Shown here: piece by piece, positions 1 through 12,445 of the stretch
Layout of the letters: each line of letters begins with the position of its first letter
Position numbering within the stretch: position 1 is the first letter of the stretch
Assembly: GCA_002749535.1 (NCBI GenBank)
Contig: MZZL01000379.1
Coordinates: forward strand, 62,001 to 126,000
Length of the DNA: 64,000 nucleotides
Origin: Apophysomyces variabilis
Lineage: Eukaryota; Mucoromycota; Mucoromycetes; Mucorales; Mucoraceae
Direction of reading: 5' to 3'
The notes under the pieces: model-generated
Database searches by the model: none
Told to the model about the DNA's origin: nothing
What the model saw: the letters and a program-made list of their open reading frames with translations, nothing else
Made by a program: the position numbers and the translations under genes

Positions 1-1058
1 ACTATAGGGCGCAATAAAGCAGTAGAACTTATTTTTGCAACACTTTTACCCATTATAGAACCAATCTGATGTTCATCGTTAACTTCAAACCATGTACTGT
101 AGCCGACTACTGAAACTAGCGTTTCAACATCATGATGGGACGTTTTCCTACGGAGTATTTTTAAAACAGTTCGTAAAGCGTATTCTCAACCTTATAACAA
201 GTCGATGGTTAAATGTCGACTTGCGTCATAAAGCATGGATACTGTGCTTGAGCTATTATTCGAACTATACAAGTCGAAAGAGACCAACGTTCAGGAGAGC
301 CTTTGCCGCGATTGCCGACCTGTGACCCATGTCACCCAGTTCTGGGACTCCGATGGTAGTCGTTTGGCTGTGAAAATGCTCTTGGTGGCAGGAAAAAGTA
401 GACCGATTCCCGAGTTGAAAAGTTATACAAATGTTTCACAGAGCATTTTGATAGCTGCAAAGCCCTTTGACAATGAACCCGTTGGTGCGACTGCCACTCC
501 TCATCCAAAAAACAACTTGTGTGTGCTATCTGTCTCGGAGGTTGACTGAACAAGCCCCGATGCTTTTATTGGAGTCAATGTAATGAATTACAACAGATAT
601 AGATAGTGCCAGTTCTTAAATAAGCCTACAGAGGAGGAACAGAGATTAGAGGAAAGAGCGGGAGAAAATAGAGACAAAGAGCAGGAGTAAAGAAGGAGTG
701 TGTTTCTCGTGCAATGAGTATCAGCTTTGGACCTTGTCTTTTTTGCTCGCAGGGAATGGTGTTTGATCCTCGTGATGGTTTTCACATTCCGACCGGTGAG
801 CCTCGTCCAGCTTTATTTTTTCGACTCCATCGTTTCACCACACACACACACACGCACACACACACACATATATACACACCGACCCATACATCCATATACA
901 CTACATACTAAACTCCCTCATCTTTGTATCTTGTTATTTCTTACTTACACACCGATAACCATCGTCATTCATTGGATTCCATTCGCGATCCATCTAGTCT
1001 AGTTTCCTTTGTAAACATATGAATCCTCCATTACTGTAGATATTTTTGAAACAAGAAC
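1..1058. other. left-end stretch without a convincing gene
   Basis: No recognisable gene lies before the F-box gene. One plus-strand ATG ORF of 104 codons (235..549) has no family signature and I cannot tell it from chance; it would encode a soluble protein with no membrane segment. The rest is A+T-rich, with a purine-rich stretch near 630-690 and a dinucleotide repeat near 840, and probably contains the promoter and 5' UTR of the gene that starts at 1059. Confidence 0.4.
838..870. repeat. CA/GT dinucleotide microsatellite
   Basis: A nearly pure CA repeat with a single interruption (CG for CA), followed by a short TA run. It lies about 190 bp upstream of the first ATG of the F-box/WD40 gene, so it is in the promoter or 5' UTR. 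Seen directly. Confidence 0.9.
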
Positions 1059-3293
1059 ATGCATTCATCCCATTCCATCGATTCCCCATTGCAACATTCA
1101 CAAGCCCTTTCTCTCTCACTCACACTACCACCATCCATGGCATCGCAAGCATCCCCTGCCATGGTCCGCATCTCCGTGCAATCCAGCAGCCCAACTTCAC
1201 CATCTGATGCGATGGAAACTATCACCCAAAATCCATCCCTCGACCTATCTTCGCAAAAAGGATATCCTTTGGCAAGTGCCAGTACACCTCCCAGCTTAAA
1301 ACCTTCCTCAGTAGACGCTTCCTGTCTTTCACAGGTAAACAAGACGGTAACAAGGCAGAGTGTTGAATAACCCGATTTCCTTAGGAATCCTTTTTCTTGC
1401 CTTCCTCTTCTCTAGTACGCCAGCGCGATAGATCCCCTCGTAAACGATCCGTCACTTGCGATGACTGTAATAAGCCATTAAAGAGCTGCTACAAACGTGC
1501 TCGGCTAAAGCCTGGCCAAGATGACTCATCTTCAGATATCCTCGAAGATGAGGCATCCTACTTTGACCCTCACACATGTGCCTTCCCTTCTCCCTCACCG
1601 ACACCTGCAGCTATTGGCACTGACTGTTGCGAAACTGAGCTTCAGCAGAATGATATCCGTGAAAGCTCAGCGTTGCGAGCCATATGGCGTCTGCCCAGAA
1701 TGGTCAATGCTTTTGACGCGCTTACACCCCATATGAAATCTTACCTTTTGTTCCAGTTATTAAAAAGGTCTTCGACAAGCACTTTGCAGTTTGTAAACTC
1801 CGTAATCATACCTGTTCTTAAACGAGATTTTCTGGCGTCATTACCTCACGAGCTTGCACTTCATGTGATTAGTTTTCTCGATTTCCAGTCCTTATGCCGA
1901 GCGTCATGTGTCAGTAAGAAATGGCGCTCTATCATCGATTCAGACGCAAAGACATGGCAGCGTGTGTTATACTCGGACGGCTTTGAGTATACCGAGGCGG
2001 ACAGCTCGAATTCGAACCATAACAGCAAGATGGATTGCGATGATGAATCTGGAAAGAACAAGACAAGAGCACTGCCTGGCCTAACGTATCCAACCCATCC
2101 TTATAAAGAAATTTATAGACGTCAATATACTCTTCGGCAGAACTGGCGACATGGTAGAGCAAAGCGGATCAGTTTTGAGGGCCATCTGGGTAGCATTGTC
2201 ACGTCTCTGCAGTTCGACGATGATAAGATCATCTGGGGCGAAAATGGTTGCGTAATCAATGTTTATAGCACCAGAACCGGCATGCCTATGCGATCGCTGG
2301 AAGGTCATGAAGGCCAGATCTGGGTCTTCCAGTATGTAGGAAATACGCTGGTAAGCGGAGGAACCGATCGAACCGTTCGTGTATGGGACATCGAACGCGG
2401 CGTATGTACCCATATCTTTTCCGCACATACTCAGACGGTTCGATGTCTTCAAATTATTCAGCCCACTTTGGTGGATGGACGTCTGGAGCCGAGATACCCA
2501 CTCATTGTGACAGGATCAAGGGATTCTACCGTCCGTGTTTGGCGTCTACCAGATCCTAGGCGCGACGAACCCTACTCAGGCACTGGAAGAAATCCCTGGT
2601 ATATGCATACTCTTGTGGGACATACACAATCTGTTCGTGCACTTGCTGCTCACGGCAACATCGTCGTCAGTGGAAGCTACGATCACAACGTCGGCGTATG
2701 GGACGTCGAGACGGGACGTCTTGTGCATCTAATGGAAGGTCATAATCAAAGGGTCTATGCCGTTGTTATCGATGCGAAAAGAAATCAGTGCATGAGTAGC
2801 AGCCAAGACAGTACTGTCCGTATTTGGGATCTAGAAACAGGCGCCTGTTTACGAGTGCTTGAAGGACATTCCATTCTTGTAGGTCTTTTGCGTATCACGG
2901 ACAATCATCTTGTTTCTGCGGCGGCCGACTCCACGCTTCGAGTATGGTCACCGGAGACGGGTGCCTGTCGACATGTTTTATCAGGCCATCAGGGTGCTAT
3001 TACATTCTTTCAACATGATAATGAAAAAGTGATATCTGGATCGGATGGTGGTGTGAAAATATGGGATATAAGAACAGGTCGTTTTATAAGAGATCTCATT
3101 ACAGACGTCGATGGTGTATGGAGCGTCGGTTTCGATCGACGTCGGTGTGTTGCAGCAGTCCACAAGTAAGTTCCTATACCTTTCCTATACCGTTTGTAGT
3201 CTAACTCATTCGTTCAACAGACGGACCAACAGAGGAGATGTAACCTCATTTGTGATACTGGATTTCGGTGTGCATGGATTAGAAGATACCTGA
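1059..3293 (+). CDS. F-box/WD40 protein, Cdc4/Fbw7/Pop1 type
   Basis: Substrate adaptor of an SCF ubiquitin ligase: the F-box binds Skp1 and the propeller binds phosphorylated targets. Model: join(1059..1334,1385..3165,3221..3293), 709 aa, all phases agree. The first 240 residues are Ser/Pro/Thr-rich and low in complexity; the F-box (LPHELALHVISFLDF) is near residue 245, and seven WD40 repeats fill about 354-709, with typical GH...WD dipeptides (VRVWD, VRIWD, LRVWS). Without splicing the ORF ends at 3169; removing a 55-nt intron (GTAAGT...TTCAACAG) adds a 24-residue exon ending in the final strand of the propeller, as in Fbw7. A second in-frame ATG at 1137 is an alternative start. Orthology to CDC4 rather than to another Fbw7-like paralogue is inferred. 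Confidence 0.88.
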
Positions 3294-3493
3294 AATAATG
3301 TTACATTGCTCTTTGTCTCTTCTTTTTTTTTTTTGGATGTAACGAATAAAGATAAAAGAGCAAGTAGCTCATTATTTAAACCAAGTGAGGCTGAAAAAGT
3401 GAACTTTGTGGTCCGTGTGTCACATCCAGTTTTGAACTTTCTGGTGACCGCTTAGGGGGAAGTGTTGTCTTGAAATCCAAAGTTGTCATTCAT

Positions 3494-5121
3494 ATGGTTT
3501 CAACACCCATTTTCGAAAATGAACACTCCCAAGCAGCAAGTCTACAAGTCTGGATTACAACTGTCGATTACAACCGAAAAGATCCCGTTTTTTGGATCGA
3601 AGTCTTGGTAAAGAAGACACGGTCTTGGCATGGGACACTGACGGAACAAACTCGTTCCTCGATAGACGAACCTGACCAAGTATAAGCAAAAGCGCCGGCG
3701 GTTTCCCCGTTATTATAGTGAGCTAGAGAAACTTTCGCAGCATCTGATTGCCACGCTCGATGATGTCTTTGTGCCTGCATTACCAGCTTGTCCTATACCA
3801 CGATATAACCGACAACAGCAGATAGCACCCCGGCGCTGGTGGCTGAATGTCGGCGCTCAGGATCATATAGTGACGGAAGACGAGGAAGATCGGATTGATA
3901 TTAAGGTTCAGCGGTGGTTTGATCGCATTGTTAAAAACCGTCGCGTCCAATCCAGCGAAGGCCTACGAGAATTTGTGGAGAGTGAAGTCGGGGTAGTAGT
4001 TTGAAATAATGGGAAAAAAAACAGACAACGACCATAAAACAACAAGACTAAAAGAAAGATTTGCTTCAGTTTCGACCTCAATTGCCGCGAAAACCTGTCT
4101 CAACTACCAGACCTGTTGTCATGAAAGATATGGAACCTGAATTCCGCCAGTTTTCAGAACAACTGACGCAGTTTAGTCATCATCTTGCTCAATGGCAACT
4201 CCAAACACAACGCGTCGAAATTGCACAGAAAGGTAACAATTTAGAAGAGGAAATTAAAAAAGCAGCGAAATATGCCTCTACTTCACTAAACGATGTATTA
4301 ACTATTACTCTTGTGCAATATTTAGAGTCAGCACAAGCTTGGATTGACATGGCCTCGTCCTGGATCATGTATGGAGGCATGGAACGGGATCCCGATCTGT
4401 TTATGTAAAAGAAACAAACAAGGGTTTGTTTACAGTGATCTAAAATCACAATAGACTGTACAAACACATGGCTAAAAAGTGTCAGCAAGCGTCGGATGTG
4501 GAAATCTCGCAGGTAATTAACAAGAAGAAAAAGAGCAAATGCTAGACGATCTTTAACCGAAGATTATTTTTCACATAGGCCAGAGCTCTAACGGAAACAA
4601 TAGGCGATGAGATTGTCTACCAGATTAAAAACGCCGATGGTGCTCAGGTACAATCTTTAGAAAACAGAAAACCGTAATTTCATATTATCAACCATGCTTT
4701 CAGCTGTCCATGCAACGTCGTGTAGATGCTTTATCAGATTATGTAGCAAGCACGAAACAAACCGAATCTAACTTGCGGGCTTTGGAACGACTTAAATCAT
4801 CTATCAATATCAATCACGAACGGGCCAATGGTGCTATCATCGATTTGGAAAATGTACGCATGTGTTATAGAATGAAAAGAAAAAAAGCTAAATTAACGTT
4901 CTCAATTACGAACACAGGCACGCAAACACGAACAAGAATGCCTTGCAAGATACGAACGGATTGATGGGCATCTGCGTGAAGACCTTGAGGAGGATTACAA
5001 ATCTGATACAGCAAACGATATGATCAGGACCATTCAAGAGTTTGCCCGAAGCCAACTATACCTTGAGCAACAAAAGCTGCAAATATGGCAGGCAGGTTTG
5101 AGCCATATTCTACCAAAATAA
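3494..5121 (+). CDS. VPS17: PX-BAR sorting nexin, Vps17-like
   Basis: Probable membrane-bending sorting nexin of the retromer coat that returns cargo from endosomes to the Golgi. Model: join(3494..3607,3666..3992,4070..4404,4455..4512,4579..4647,4704..4853,4918..5121), 418 aa, seven exons, six introns of 50-77 nt, phases consistent. Residues about 14-147 form a PX domain with a basic patch (KYKQKRRRFPRYYSELEKL) and end in RWFDRIVKN...FVESEVGF, wording typical of Vps17. From about 160 the chain is helical and heptad-rich, as expected of a BAR domain. The PX domain begins almost at the N-terminus, whereas family members usually carry a longer leader, so an upstream coding exon may have been missed. 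The 3' end is clear. Another PX-BAR nexin cannot be fully excluded. Confidence 0.75.
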
Positions 5122-6367
5122 ACAAATGGAAATATTACCGAAATTTAATCTCTCAATGTACGGAAATCAACCAAATTCTTAATATCTGAATTCGAGATAC
5201 ATTACGAGTCATCAGAAATATCATGCCTGAAAAATATCAGTAAAGGGGCTTTTGTACAGACATTTTATTGTTCTACTTGAAACTGTGTCCCGAAGCCAAC
5301 CGCTCTGTTGACAAACTGATGTATAAAGACAATTTCTGGTTATGAATACGGTTGCTATAACTGGTTGCACAATATATATCAAACTGTGTAATGCGTTTGA
5401 TCTTTTGATTTCGGATCTAGCTCGATTCTTCCTAAAGCTATTGTTTGTATCTGAAGCCATCAAGTGTATATAGTGTGTGACATTTTAACTCGACGTTTTT
5501 GTGAAAAAGCGTGCCAATTGCAATATTCGAGCGCTGATATATTGTTTCAATCGCGAATACAATCAGGGACATTTATCCACTAGCTAAGTTCCTTGACAGC
5601 CGTTTATGCCCCCCGATCTGCAAGCCTTACCTTATAGACCTGTACCTAATTCCAAAGAATTTGCTTACTTGGTTGTCTAAAGCAATGGAAAACTATCCAG
5701 AAATGAGGAGAGTATCTTTGCAAACGACGCGAAGAAGCAGTCGCATTGTCTAATTTTTAAAATTCCGTAATATGGACGAGCCCATTATTTGTTGTAGGAA
5801 AGGTCTGTCTGCTACCGATTATGAGAAGGTACCAAGTACCCATTTTAAATCTCGATTCACCTAATAAACTGTCCAAAGGGGTGAATTGCAAAGTGGTATG
5901 GACGAAGAATTTGAGAGACTACCTTTAAATTTAATCAATAAGGGTTTTCTACATGTTATTAAAGTGATATATATCAATCATAATGTTGAAGAATTGTGCT
6001 ATTGTGCTTCCTATTCGTCTCGAAGTCGACCTAAATTTCTGTCGGATTAAAAGGTCATGCACCATAGTAAACGGGCACTATGATCGTTGGATGGCATCGA
6101 CCTCTAGTCTATAAGCCAGTGTAACCTGTAGCTGGTAAGGGTGCTACTAATTCAGAATCAATTACAAAGCTTATTTACCATATTAAGAACAAAATAAAAG
6201 AAAAGAAATGGAAAGGAATGGATTATCGAGACATGGTGTAGATTATTCTTGGTTGAAAAAAGATCATCACTTTCCATATCAGCATATTTATTGCTCTAAC
6301 GCTATCAGATTATGATTGTGTATGAATACTGTTCATCTTTATTATCCGGACTAGACATCATTATGAC
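5122..6367. other. intergenic, no gene seen
   Basis: A+T-rich sequence downstream of the sorting nexin gene. Only short ORFs without family signatures are present, and no repeats or RNA genes were recognised. Confidence 0.5.
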
Positions 6368-7990
6368 TTACCGCAAAGCCCTTCGGATGCGGCATGTTTT
6401 GATTTTTTCTTTATTAGCTCTTAAAGCAGCTTCAATTAACTCAGCATAGATCCCATGAACGACGCCCGGAAAACGGGATTCACTCCCTTTTAAAGTTCCT
6501 GAAGAAAGAAGTGAGGTTAACTTCTGCAGCTGCTGGTTAAGATCAATATTTCCTATCACTGATATCGCAGAGACTTCATTTCTAAACAACAACTCAATAT
6601 TTTTCATAATGTACTTCATCCTTCCGTTAGGTGTGAATTTAGCCTTCAATCCCTGAACGAATTTCAGGCCAATAGTAGCTTGGTTACCCTGTTCCCACAC
6701 TGAAGATGCAATGTTTCTGAATAATATGGATGCTAGTCTTCCATCTAGATCCCCGTAACCGTCATGATCATGGTTTGCTAATATCCAAATAGTAAGGGGA
6801 CGTGTACGTAGATCATTCGTGAATTTGGACGAGGAACGACAGTAAATGTAGGTAAATAACGGATGGAACTTTTTGAACCAAGTTGCTGTAACTGATCATA
6901 TTGGTCAAACGGGTAGAGAAGACGCGGGTGAGAAATCGCTTGACTTGGATTGGTGTGATTGTAACTCAAGCGTGCTGGCGAAATTTTCCAAATGCGAGTG
7001 CTGGACAAAATCTCTGCTGCTTTAGTAGGCGTGATTCCATTTAGGCTGGATGCGCCAATGAGTATTCCGTCAATATCAATTCATATGGAAGATATGATTA
7101 ATGCATTCATACTTTTTAATTTTGAAGGCCAGTTTGTTGCTGTTATCTCTATTCCTCAAGACAATCAGTTCAACGTGTGGATATCGTGTGTTCACCTCAC
7201 GAACAGAGGTTATCGGAACTTCGTTTCTTTTTGAGGCTGTTCTTTGTAGTGCGCGTCTGTCGGAAAACGTCCGACCATACAACTCTATGCAGTTACAAGT
7301 AGCGCTTACTTTTTCAATGAAAACCATTTTTTCACAAGACTCTAGCACATAAGACCCGTAGCGATGCCGTCTATTGTCCAGTCTGTATTAAGCAAAGTGC
7401 AGAAGTTCCTATCATGTTCAGCGTTGACTAGTTTAAACCGCGTTCTTCCAAGGGCTGTTCGTAATCATATGGAGAACATGAGGCTAAGTACCTGATATTC
7501 AAATGCTGATTAGAATGCTTTCTTTTTGATTCGGGTTACGCAGAAAATGGATTTTTGATGTGGTTAATTGGATATCAAGCTGATTGCCACGATGGATTGT
7601 TCTAATAGGTTGAATTCTCGCATTTTCGTCGTCTAGATATGCTGTAGGCTGAGGATCGCTTAACGAAGCAATAATAGACTTTTTTTCTTGTTTGCCCTGA
7701 GGCATACCAAACTGCATGGAACGCCGATAATACAGAAGAATCATAATCACACAACTTGGAACTTCTTTCATTCTTCGGCGGTGTAACAGTTTTTGCCACT
7801 TCGCTAATTTCTTTGCCGTCTTTCTGCTCGCTGTTATCCTGCTGATCATTATCCTAGTCATCTTTGATGATATTACTTCCTCTTTCTCGCTCATATGCTT
7901 CACTTTGATAAGTTTTTGTATAGACTCTGACAGATCATATGGACAAGTGAGACAAAGAGGATAAAAGAAAAGTTTCTTTTCATTTCGCAT
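6368..7990 (-). pseudogene. coding-like but broken region, unknown product
   Basis: Several minus-strand stretches read like real protein but sit in different frames: 7499..7990 (163 codons), 7076..7348, 6778..7008 and 6368..6700. Within 7499..7990 the protein-like text switches frame near 7870 and again near 7710, and no standard intron of at least 40 nt restores one frame, so frameshift decay is the simplest reading. The last segment contains plausible helical text (IDLNQQLQKLTSLLSSG). I recognise no family. Alternatives are a multi-exon gene with unusual introns, or sequencing errors in a live gene. The exact ends are not determined. Confidence 0.35.
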
Positions 7991-8859
7991 AATAACTGTT
8001 TCCTCTACATTTAAATTATAACTAGCTTTTGCACACGGTTTTAAGTAACCTTTTTGCTGCCCAAAACTTACTAGACTGATGGAGATTATAGTCTGATGCT
8101 GGTAGGAACGATGGCATGTTTACCTAACGCTGCTGTTATCGGAAAATCTTACAGTGTATTCATTGCATTTAACTTTTGTATCATTATCTTTTGTTGCCAT
8201 GACAACAAGACAGAGAGATTGACGTTGAAAAGCAAAAAATGAAACCTTCTGTATCCAGGGCTTCTGTGGAAAGAGTTAGGTCTTCTGTCGAGATAGTCGG
8301 GCGTTCTGCAACAAGTGCTTTCTCTATCAGTATTTCAATTTATAAGCTATTCTACGCTTGCTACAACATTTATCACAAGAGTTATTCGGGATAATAGTTG
8401 CATCACACTCCGTCTCTCCTTTATATTAAATGGGCTTACACCACTAACCCATTGAATTCGTTTTAAAGGCTCATGAAATGTCATGTTCTTCAAAACTGGA
8501 AATGGTCGAAGAGAATTAGTGAAACAGAGCGTCTATTCCTCCAATTATTTTTGATAAGCAGAGCTAAGCAGTAGGCACATCAAGCCCTGGCGCCAATATA
8601 CAACATCCACTTTTATTGTAGTAACGGTCTTCTAAAAATACGAGATCCTTTTCCTGTTTAACCGCCATCTAACTCAGAAAATATTGTACATGTTTTTGGG
8701 AGATCGTCTTATCGCAGAGCAGTTGAAAACTGTACCTAATAGACAAAGAGCTTTGTCCTACCATGAGAGGGTCTGTCAATACGTTTGGGTAAAATACATC
8801 AACAGTATGAAAGACCAAAGCTTTTTCTCTTATTTCTGTGCTGCAACCAGGTCACACTT
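7991..8859. other. intergenic, no gene seen
   Basis: A+T-rich spacer between the broken region and the 3' end of DCP2. Only ORFs shorter than 70 codons, which resemble nothing known. Confidence 0.5.
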
Positions 8860-10405
8860 TTATTGGTTCGATGTACCCTGAAGAAGCGTTTGTAATGATT
8901 GAGCTTCGTTTGAATGGCCTGTGCCCCCTTGTAGCGCGTTAAGCAGCGAATTTCTTCGGGAGCTCTCCTCGGCCGGTACTTGGGGCTGTGCTGCCAGAGA
9001 GTTCGTTGCATGATTCTTCAACATCTGTTCAACAAAGGACGCTCTGTGGGCAGGAACATGAGCAGGCGTGGGGTACTCAGAAGGAGGTTGCTGTGATGCA
9101 AATAACTGCTGCAGGATGTTATCCACGGAAGAAGGGGTTGGGTTCGCAGGCGTTGTTTGTACTACTGGTGTAGACTTGACTGGGTTGTTGATAACCCCAA
9201 GAAGGGATTTCAGGGCATCGGAAGGATGTTCTAACGAGGGGGGAACAGGCATTGATGAGGATGGCGATGCGGATGGCGATGCGGATGGCTCAGGCGCTGT
9301 TTCTCTTTCATGCTCTGGTTTGACATCTGGCTTTTGTTGCGGTTTGTCCACGGATCGACGTGAAACTTTCCGGCGATTGTTCACGAAAGACCTTAGCTTA
9401 CTATACATACATGTTCATGAATGTTGCTGTCAGTTTGGTTCAGAAAATCATTATAAACGTACTCCATAAATGGTGCGACCATGTAAAATCTGTTTGATCC
9501 CAACTTTGCATATCCATGGCTACCGTTACCAGTACGAGACTCGGTTTTGAACGTTGGCAGATCGTCCATATTAAACCATAAAATTTCCTAGCATCACGCG
9601 TTGGACATATTGGAGAACGATATACAGAACTACTTACACTGATCTCTTTGCGCGTTTGCGGGTTAAACTCTGTGTCTTCTGGAACACCAACTACCAAATA
9701 CAATCGAATACGCTGCTCTCGCACCGTGAATTCCACGTAATCGTTCTTCTTTAGTAGTGGGGTGATATCGTAACCGGTTTCTTCAAGCACCTTTAATCGG
9801 AACAGATGAGACGGTATACAACAGAATAGATCAAATCGCAAACCTCTCGAATGGCACAGCAATTGTATTCTTCATCTTGATTGATCTTTCCTTTGGGAAA
9901 ACCCCATCCTGAACGAGAGCTCCAACCCTTCACCAGTACGCATTTGTCCAGTGAATCGTTGATGAGGATGGCACCACAGACAGGGATTCGGAAGCGATAC
10001 TGCATAAAATCAGCATAGGCACGCTCGTGTTCATGAGCCCATTGCTGCAATAATGGACAATGCTTGAATAGTGTTGTTTTGGGTTAAGGATGTTCAATGC
10101 ATAAATCGACTATTTTCAGCTGTTTATATCAAAGGATATTTCTTGCGGAAAATGTCTTTAACTGGAAAGATGGCAGTTCTGGTTTCTGTTCTCGTATAAA
10201 GTCTTCGTAGAACCAGTGAGCTTGTTCGACTTGGAAGCAAATACGCTCAACTGATTTAAGTTCTACTTCAGGCACGTTGATGATAAAACGACTGAAACAG
10301 GCATGGTTGTGAATCGGCTCTTTATGTACATTTGGCTCTATACCTTGATAGATCATCTAGGATTTCTTCAAATGTGAATTGAGCCAGCACTGTTCTTGAC
10401 TGCAT
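8860..10405 (-). CDS. DCP2: mRNA-decapping enzyme subunit Dcp2 (Nudix hydrolase)
   Basis: Removes the m7G cap from mRNA before 5'-3' decay, in the cytoplasm and P-bodies. Model: complement(join(8860..9396,9459..9587,9638..9790,9844..10070,10140..10291,10344..10405)), 419 aa. Residues 8-95 are the N-terminal regulatory domain (FTFEEILDDL, SRFIINVPE, EQAHWFYEDFI). The Nudix box G-x5-E-x7-RE-x2-EE-x-G fits at 132-153 with all catalytic glutamates present. A box-B-like segment (RFYMVAPFMEYL) follows, then a Pro/Ser-rich tail with short leucine motifs (DALKSLLG, VDNILQQLF) of the kind that bind Edc3/Pdc1. Intron 2 is a U12-type AT-AC intron, listed separately. The gene is head to head with MRF1, ATGs 197 bp apart. 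Confidence 0.95.
10071..10139 (-). other. U12-type AT-AC intron in DCP2
   Basis: A 69-nt intron on the minus strand. Its first nine bases are ATATCCTTT, the exact minor-spliceosome 5' consensus; a perfect branch-site motif TCCTTAAC lies at 10090-10083, and the intron ends in AC 12-13 nt after the branch adenosine. No GT-AG choice joins the two exons. Removing this intron in phase 1 gives TFSARIFKHCPLL, which matches the conserved Dcp2 text (for example VFSAKLFAHCPLL in fission yeast). Confidence 0.9.
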
Positions 10406-10602
10406 CCTATTTTTGTATTACGATGTCGGAAGAGCTGACAACAAACTCAAAGCACAATACGACGACGTCTTAGAATAAGGGTTCTGTTCCAGAGGACTGC
10501 TCTTTGGGCTGTCCGAAGGGGGAAATTGAGCCATTGTAATCCAAATATCGGAGCTCTGCAAAGAAAACAAGAAGTGACCTTCCAACTTTAGCCGAAGCTT
10601 CT
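10406..10602. promoter_or_regulatory. divergent promoter between DCP2 and MRF1
   Basis: 197 bp separate the two start codons, so both promoters and 5' leaders must share this segment unless transcription starts inside the genes. No clear TATA box was seen. Confidence 0.5.
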
Positions 10603-12059
10603 ATGATATTTGTACCTGTTAGGCGCTTCCTTTGGCGCGCCGCAAGGTATTCAACAAGAGGTTAGACCTCAAAAAGAGTTACTCAGAGAAAGAAGTCCAC
10701 TCATCCCAACTTATCCCAAAACGATCGTATTTGACAGCATCTACTCCCTCTTTTTCCCGGATCACTCCTTCTCTTCAGCAGAAACTGGGTGAACTAGCCG
10801 CACGCCACGATGAACTGCTGAATCAGTTGAATAATAATCAACTTACCTCAAGCGATCTGGCGAATGCCTCGAAAGAACTAGCCAACCTATCTACATCGAA
10901 ATCACTCTTTGAAGATTGGCAAAAGAAAATGAGCGATTTTGAGCAACTGCGTGAATTACTCTCCAGTCAAGAGCAAGACGATGAAATGCTAGAATTAGCA
11001 AAGGAAGAGTCTTCTGAGCTGGAATCTAGAATATGTGAAATAGAATGCAATCTAATCACGGAACTTGCACCAAAAGATCCAGCTGACGATGCAAGTGCCA
11101 TATTGGAAATTCGTGCTGGTGCAGGGGGTGATGAAGCCGCCTTGTTTTCTGCTGATATGGCAAGAATGTATGAAAGGTTTGCCCAATTACAGCGCTGGAA
11201 ATGGGAGGTGTTAGCGTCTTCTGAAGATATGAACGGCAAGGGCTTAAAGGTACCCTATTAACATAACTCTCTTTTTAACCGATTTAAAATGAACATCACA
11301 GGATATTACAGTTAATATTAGTGGACGAGATGTATTTAAGTATTTGAAGTACGAATCAGGCGTCCACAGGTAACGTATTGTCATGGGAAATAGTTTATTT
11401 TTCCTTCAGCTAACTGTTGTATCAAGAGTCCAACGCGTGCCGGCCACAGAAGCACAGGGACGTATTCACACTTCTACTATTACTGTTGCCATATTACCAC
11501 AGCCTACAGAGGTCGACGTGCAGATTCGCGATTCTGATCTTCGAATCGACGTATATCGTGCCTCTGGTGCAGGAGGTCAGCATGTCAATACTACCGATAG
11601 TGCCGTCCGCATAACACATATACCAACTGGATTGGTTGTGGCAATGCAGGACGAACGATCTCAACATAAGGTAACAGTACGAAATGAGAACAGTCCATTC
11701 TTAACATAGCATACCATTAGAACAAAGCCAAAGCACTGAAAATCCTCCGTGCAAAAATCTTTGATATGGAGCGCGAAAAATCAGATATGGCTCGACGAGA
11801 TTCACGCAATAAGCAGATTGGTTCTGGTGACCGATCAGAAAAGATTCGAACGTACAATTTTCCCCAGGTAAAACGGGATGGCAAATTTTCAGCATAGTAG
11901 GATAGACTTGCTTATCTCCTTTACTAGAACCGAGTAACCGATCATCGTATCAATTTGACCTTGTACGAGCTGGAACCGATACTTTCTGGGGAATCACTTA
12001 TGGGTGTAATCGAGCCACTACGAGATCATTACTTCACTCAATCTTTAGAAAATCAATGA
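10603..12059 (+). CDS. MRF1: mitochondrial peptide chain release factor 1
   Basis: Class I release factor that reads UAA/UAG and frees the peptide on the mitochondrial ribosome. Model: join(10603..10660,10738..11249,11302..11369,11427..11670,11721..11867,11928..12059), 386 aa, phases exact. The first exon gives an Arg-rich, acid-free leader ([19 protein letters not shown]), a good mitochondrial targeting peptide; a 77-nt intron links it to the long ORF. The anticodon-like PAT tripeptide is at 218-220 ([14 protein letters not shown]) and the catalytic GGQ at 262-264 ([16 protein letters not shown]). The C-terminal domain is complete. Length fits the family. Confidence 0.94.
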
Positions 12060-12445
12060 AATGCCAAACTATTAGATTCATAAGGTCCATTATGGATAAA
12101 CAAGCTTTTGCTCAATATAGCAATCAATATTTCCAATAAATAATGTCGCAAAGCATCAAAGTCAATGACTCCTTACCGTTCCTTCTATGCTAGCAACGTG
12201 CCCTTTCTTATCTGGAAGTACCGGTTCCTCATAGTTTTTGACCAAGCTATCGCATGGAAAAGAGCAATAGACTGTAATCACGCTTTTGACGTACCGTGAA
12301 AATATCTTTATGGGCGCCCAATAAGAAAAGTGTCAAAGGATCATTTATTACATGGTAAACAGAGAATAAAGATATGCATAGCCAATCGCATACAAAGTAG
12401 GGGTGCAGATAAATCTATTTGGTGCATTCCAGAAGTCGATTGGAC

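Noticed and set aside
1397..1399. Start of the F-box protein at a TTG codon at 1397
   Set aside because: TTG is not a usual start here; an intron at 1335-1384 joins the frame cleanly to an upstream exon with ATG at 1059 (or 1137).
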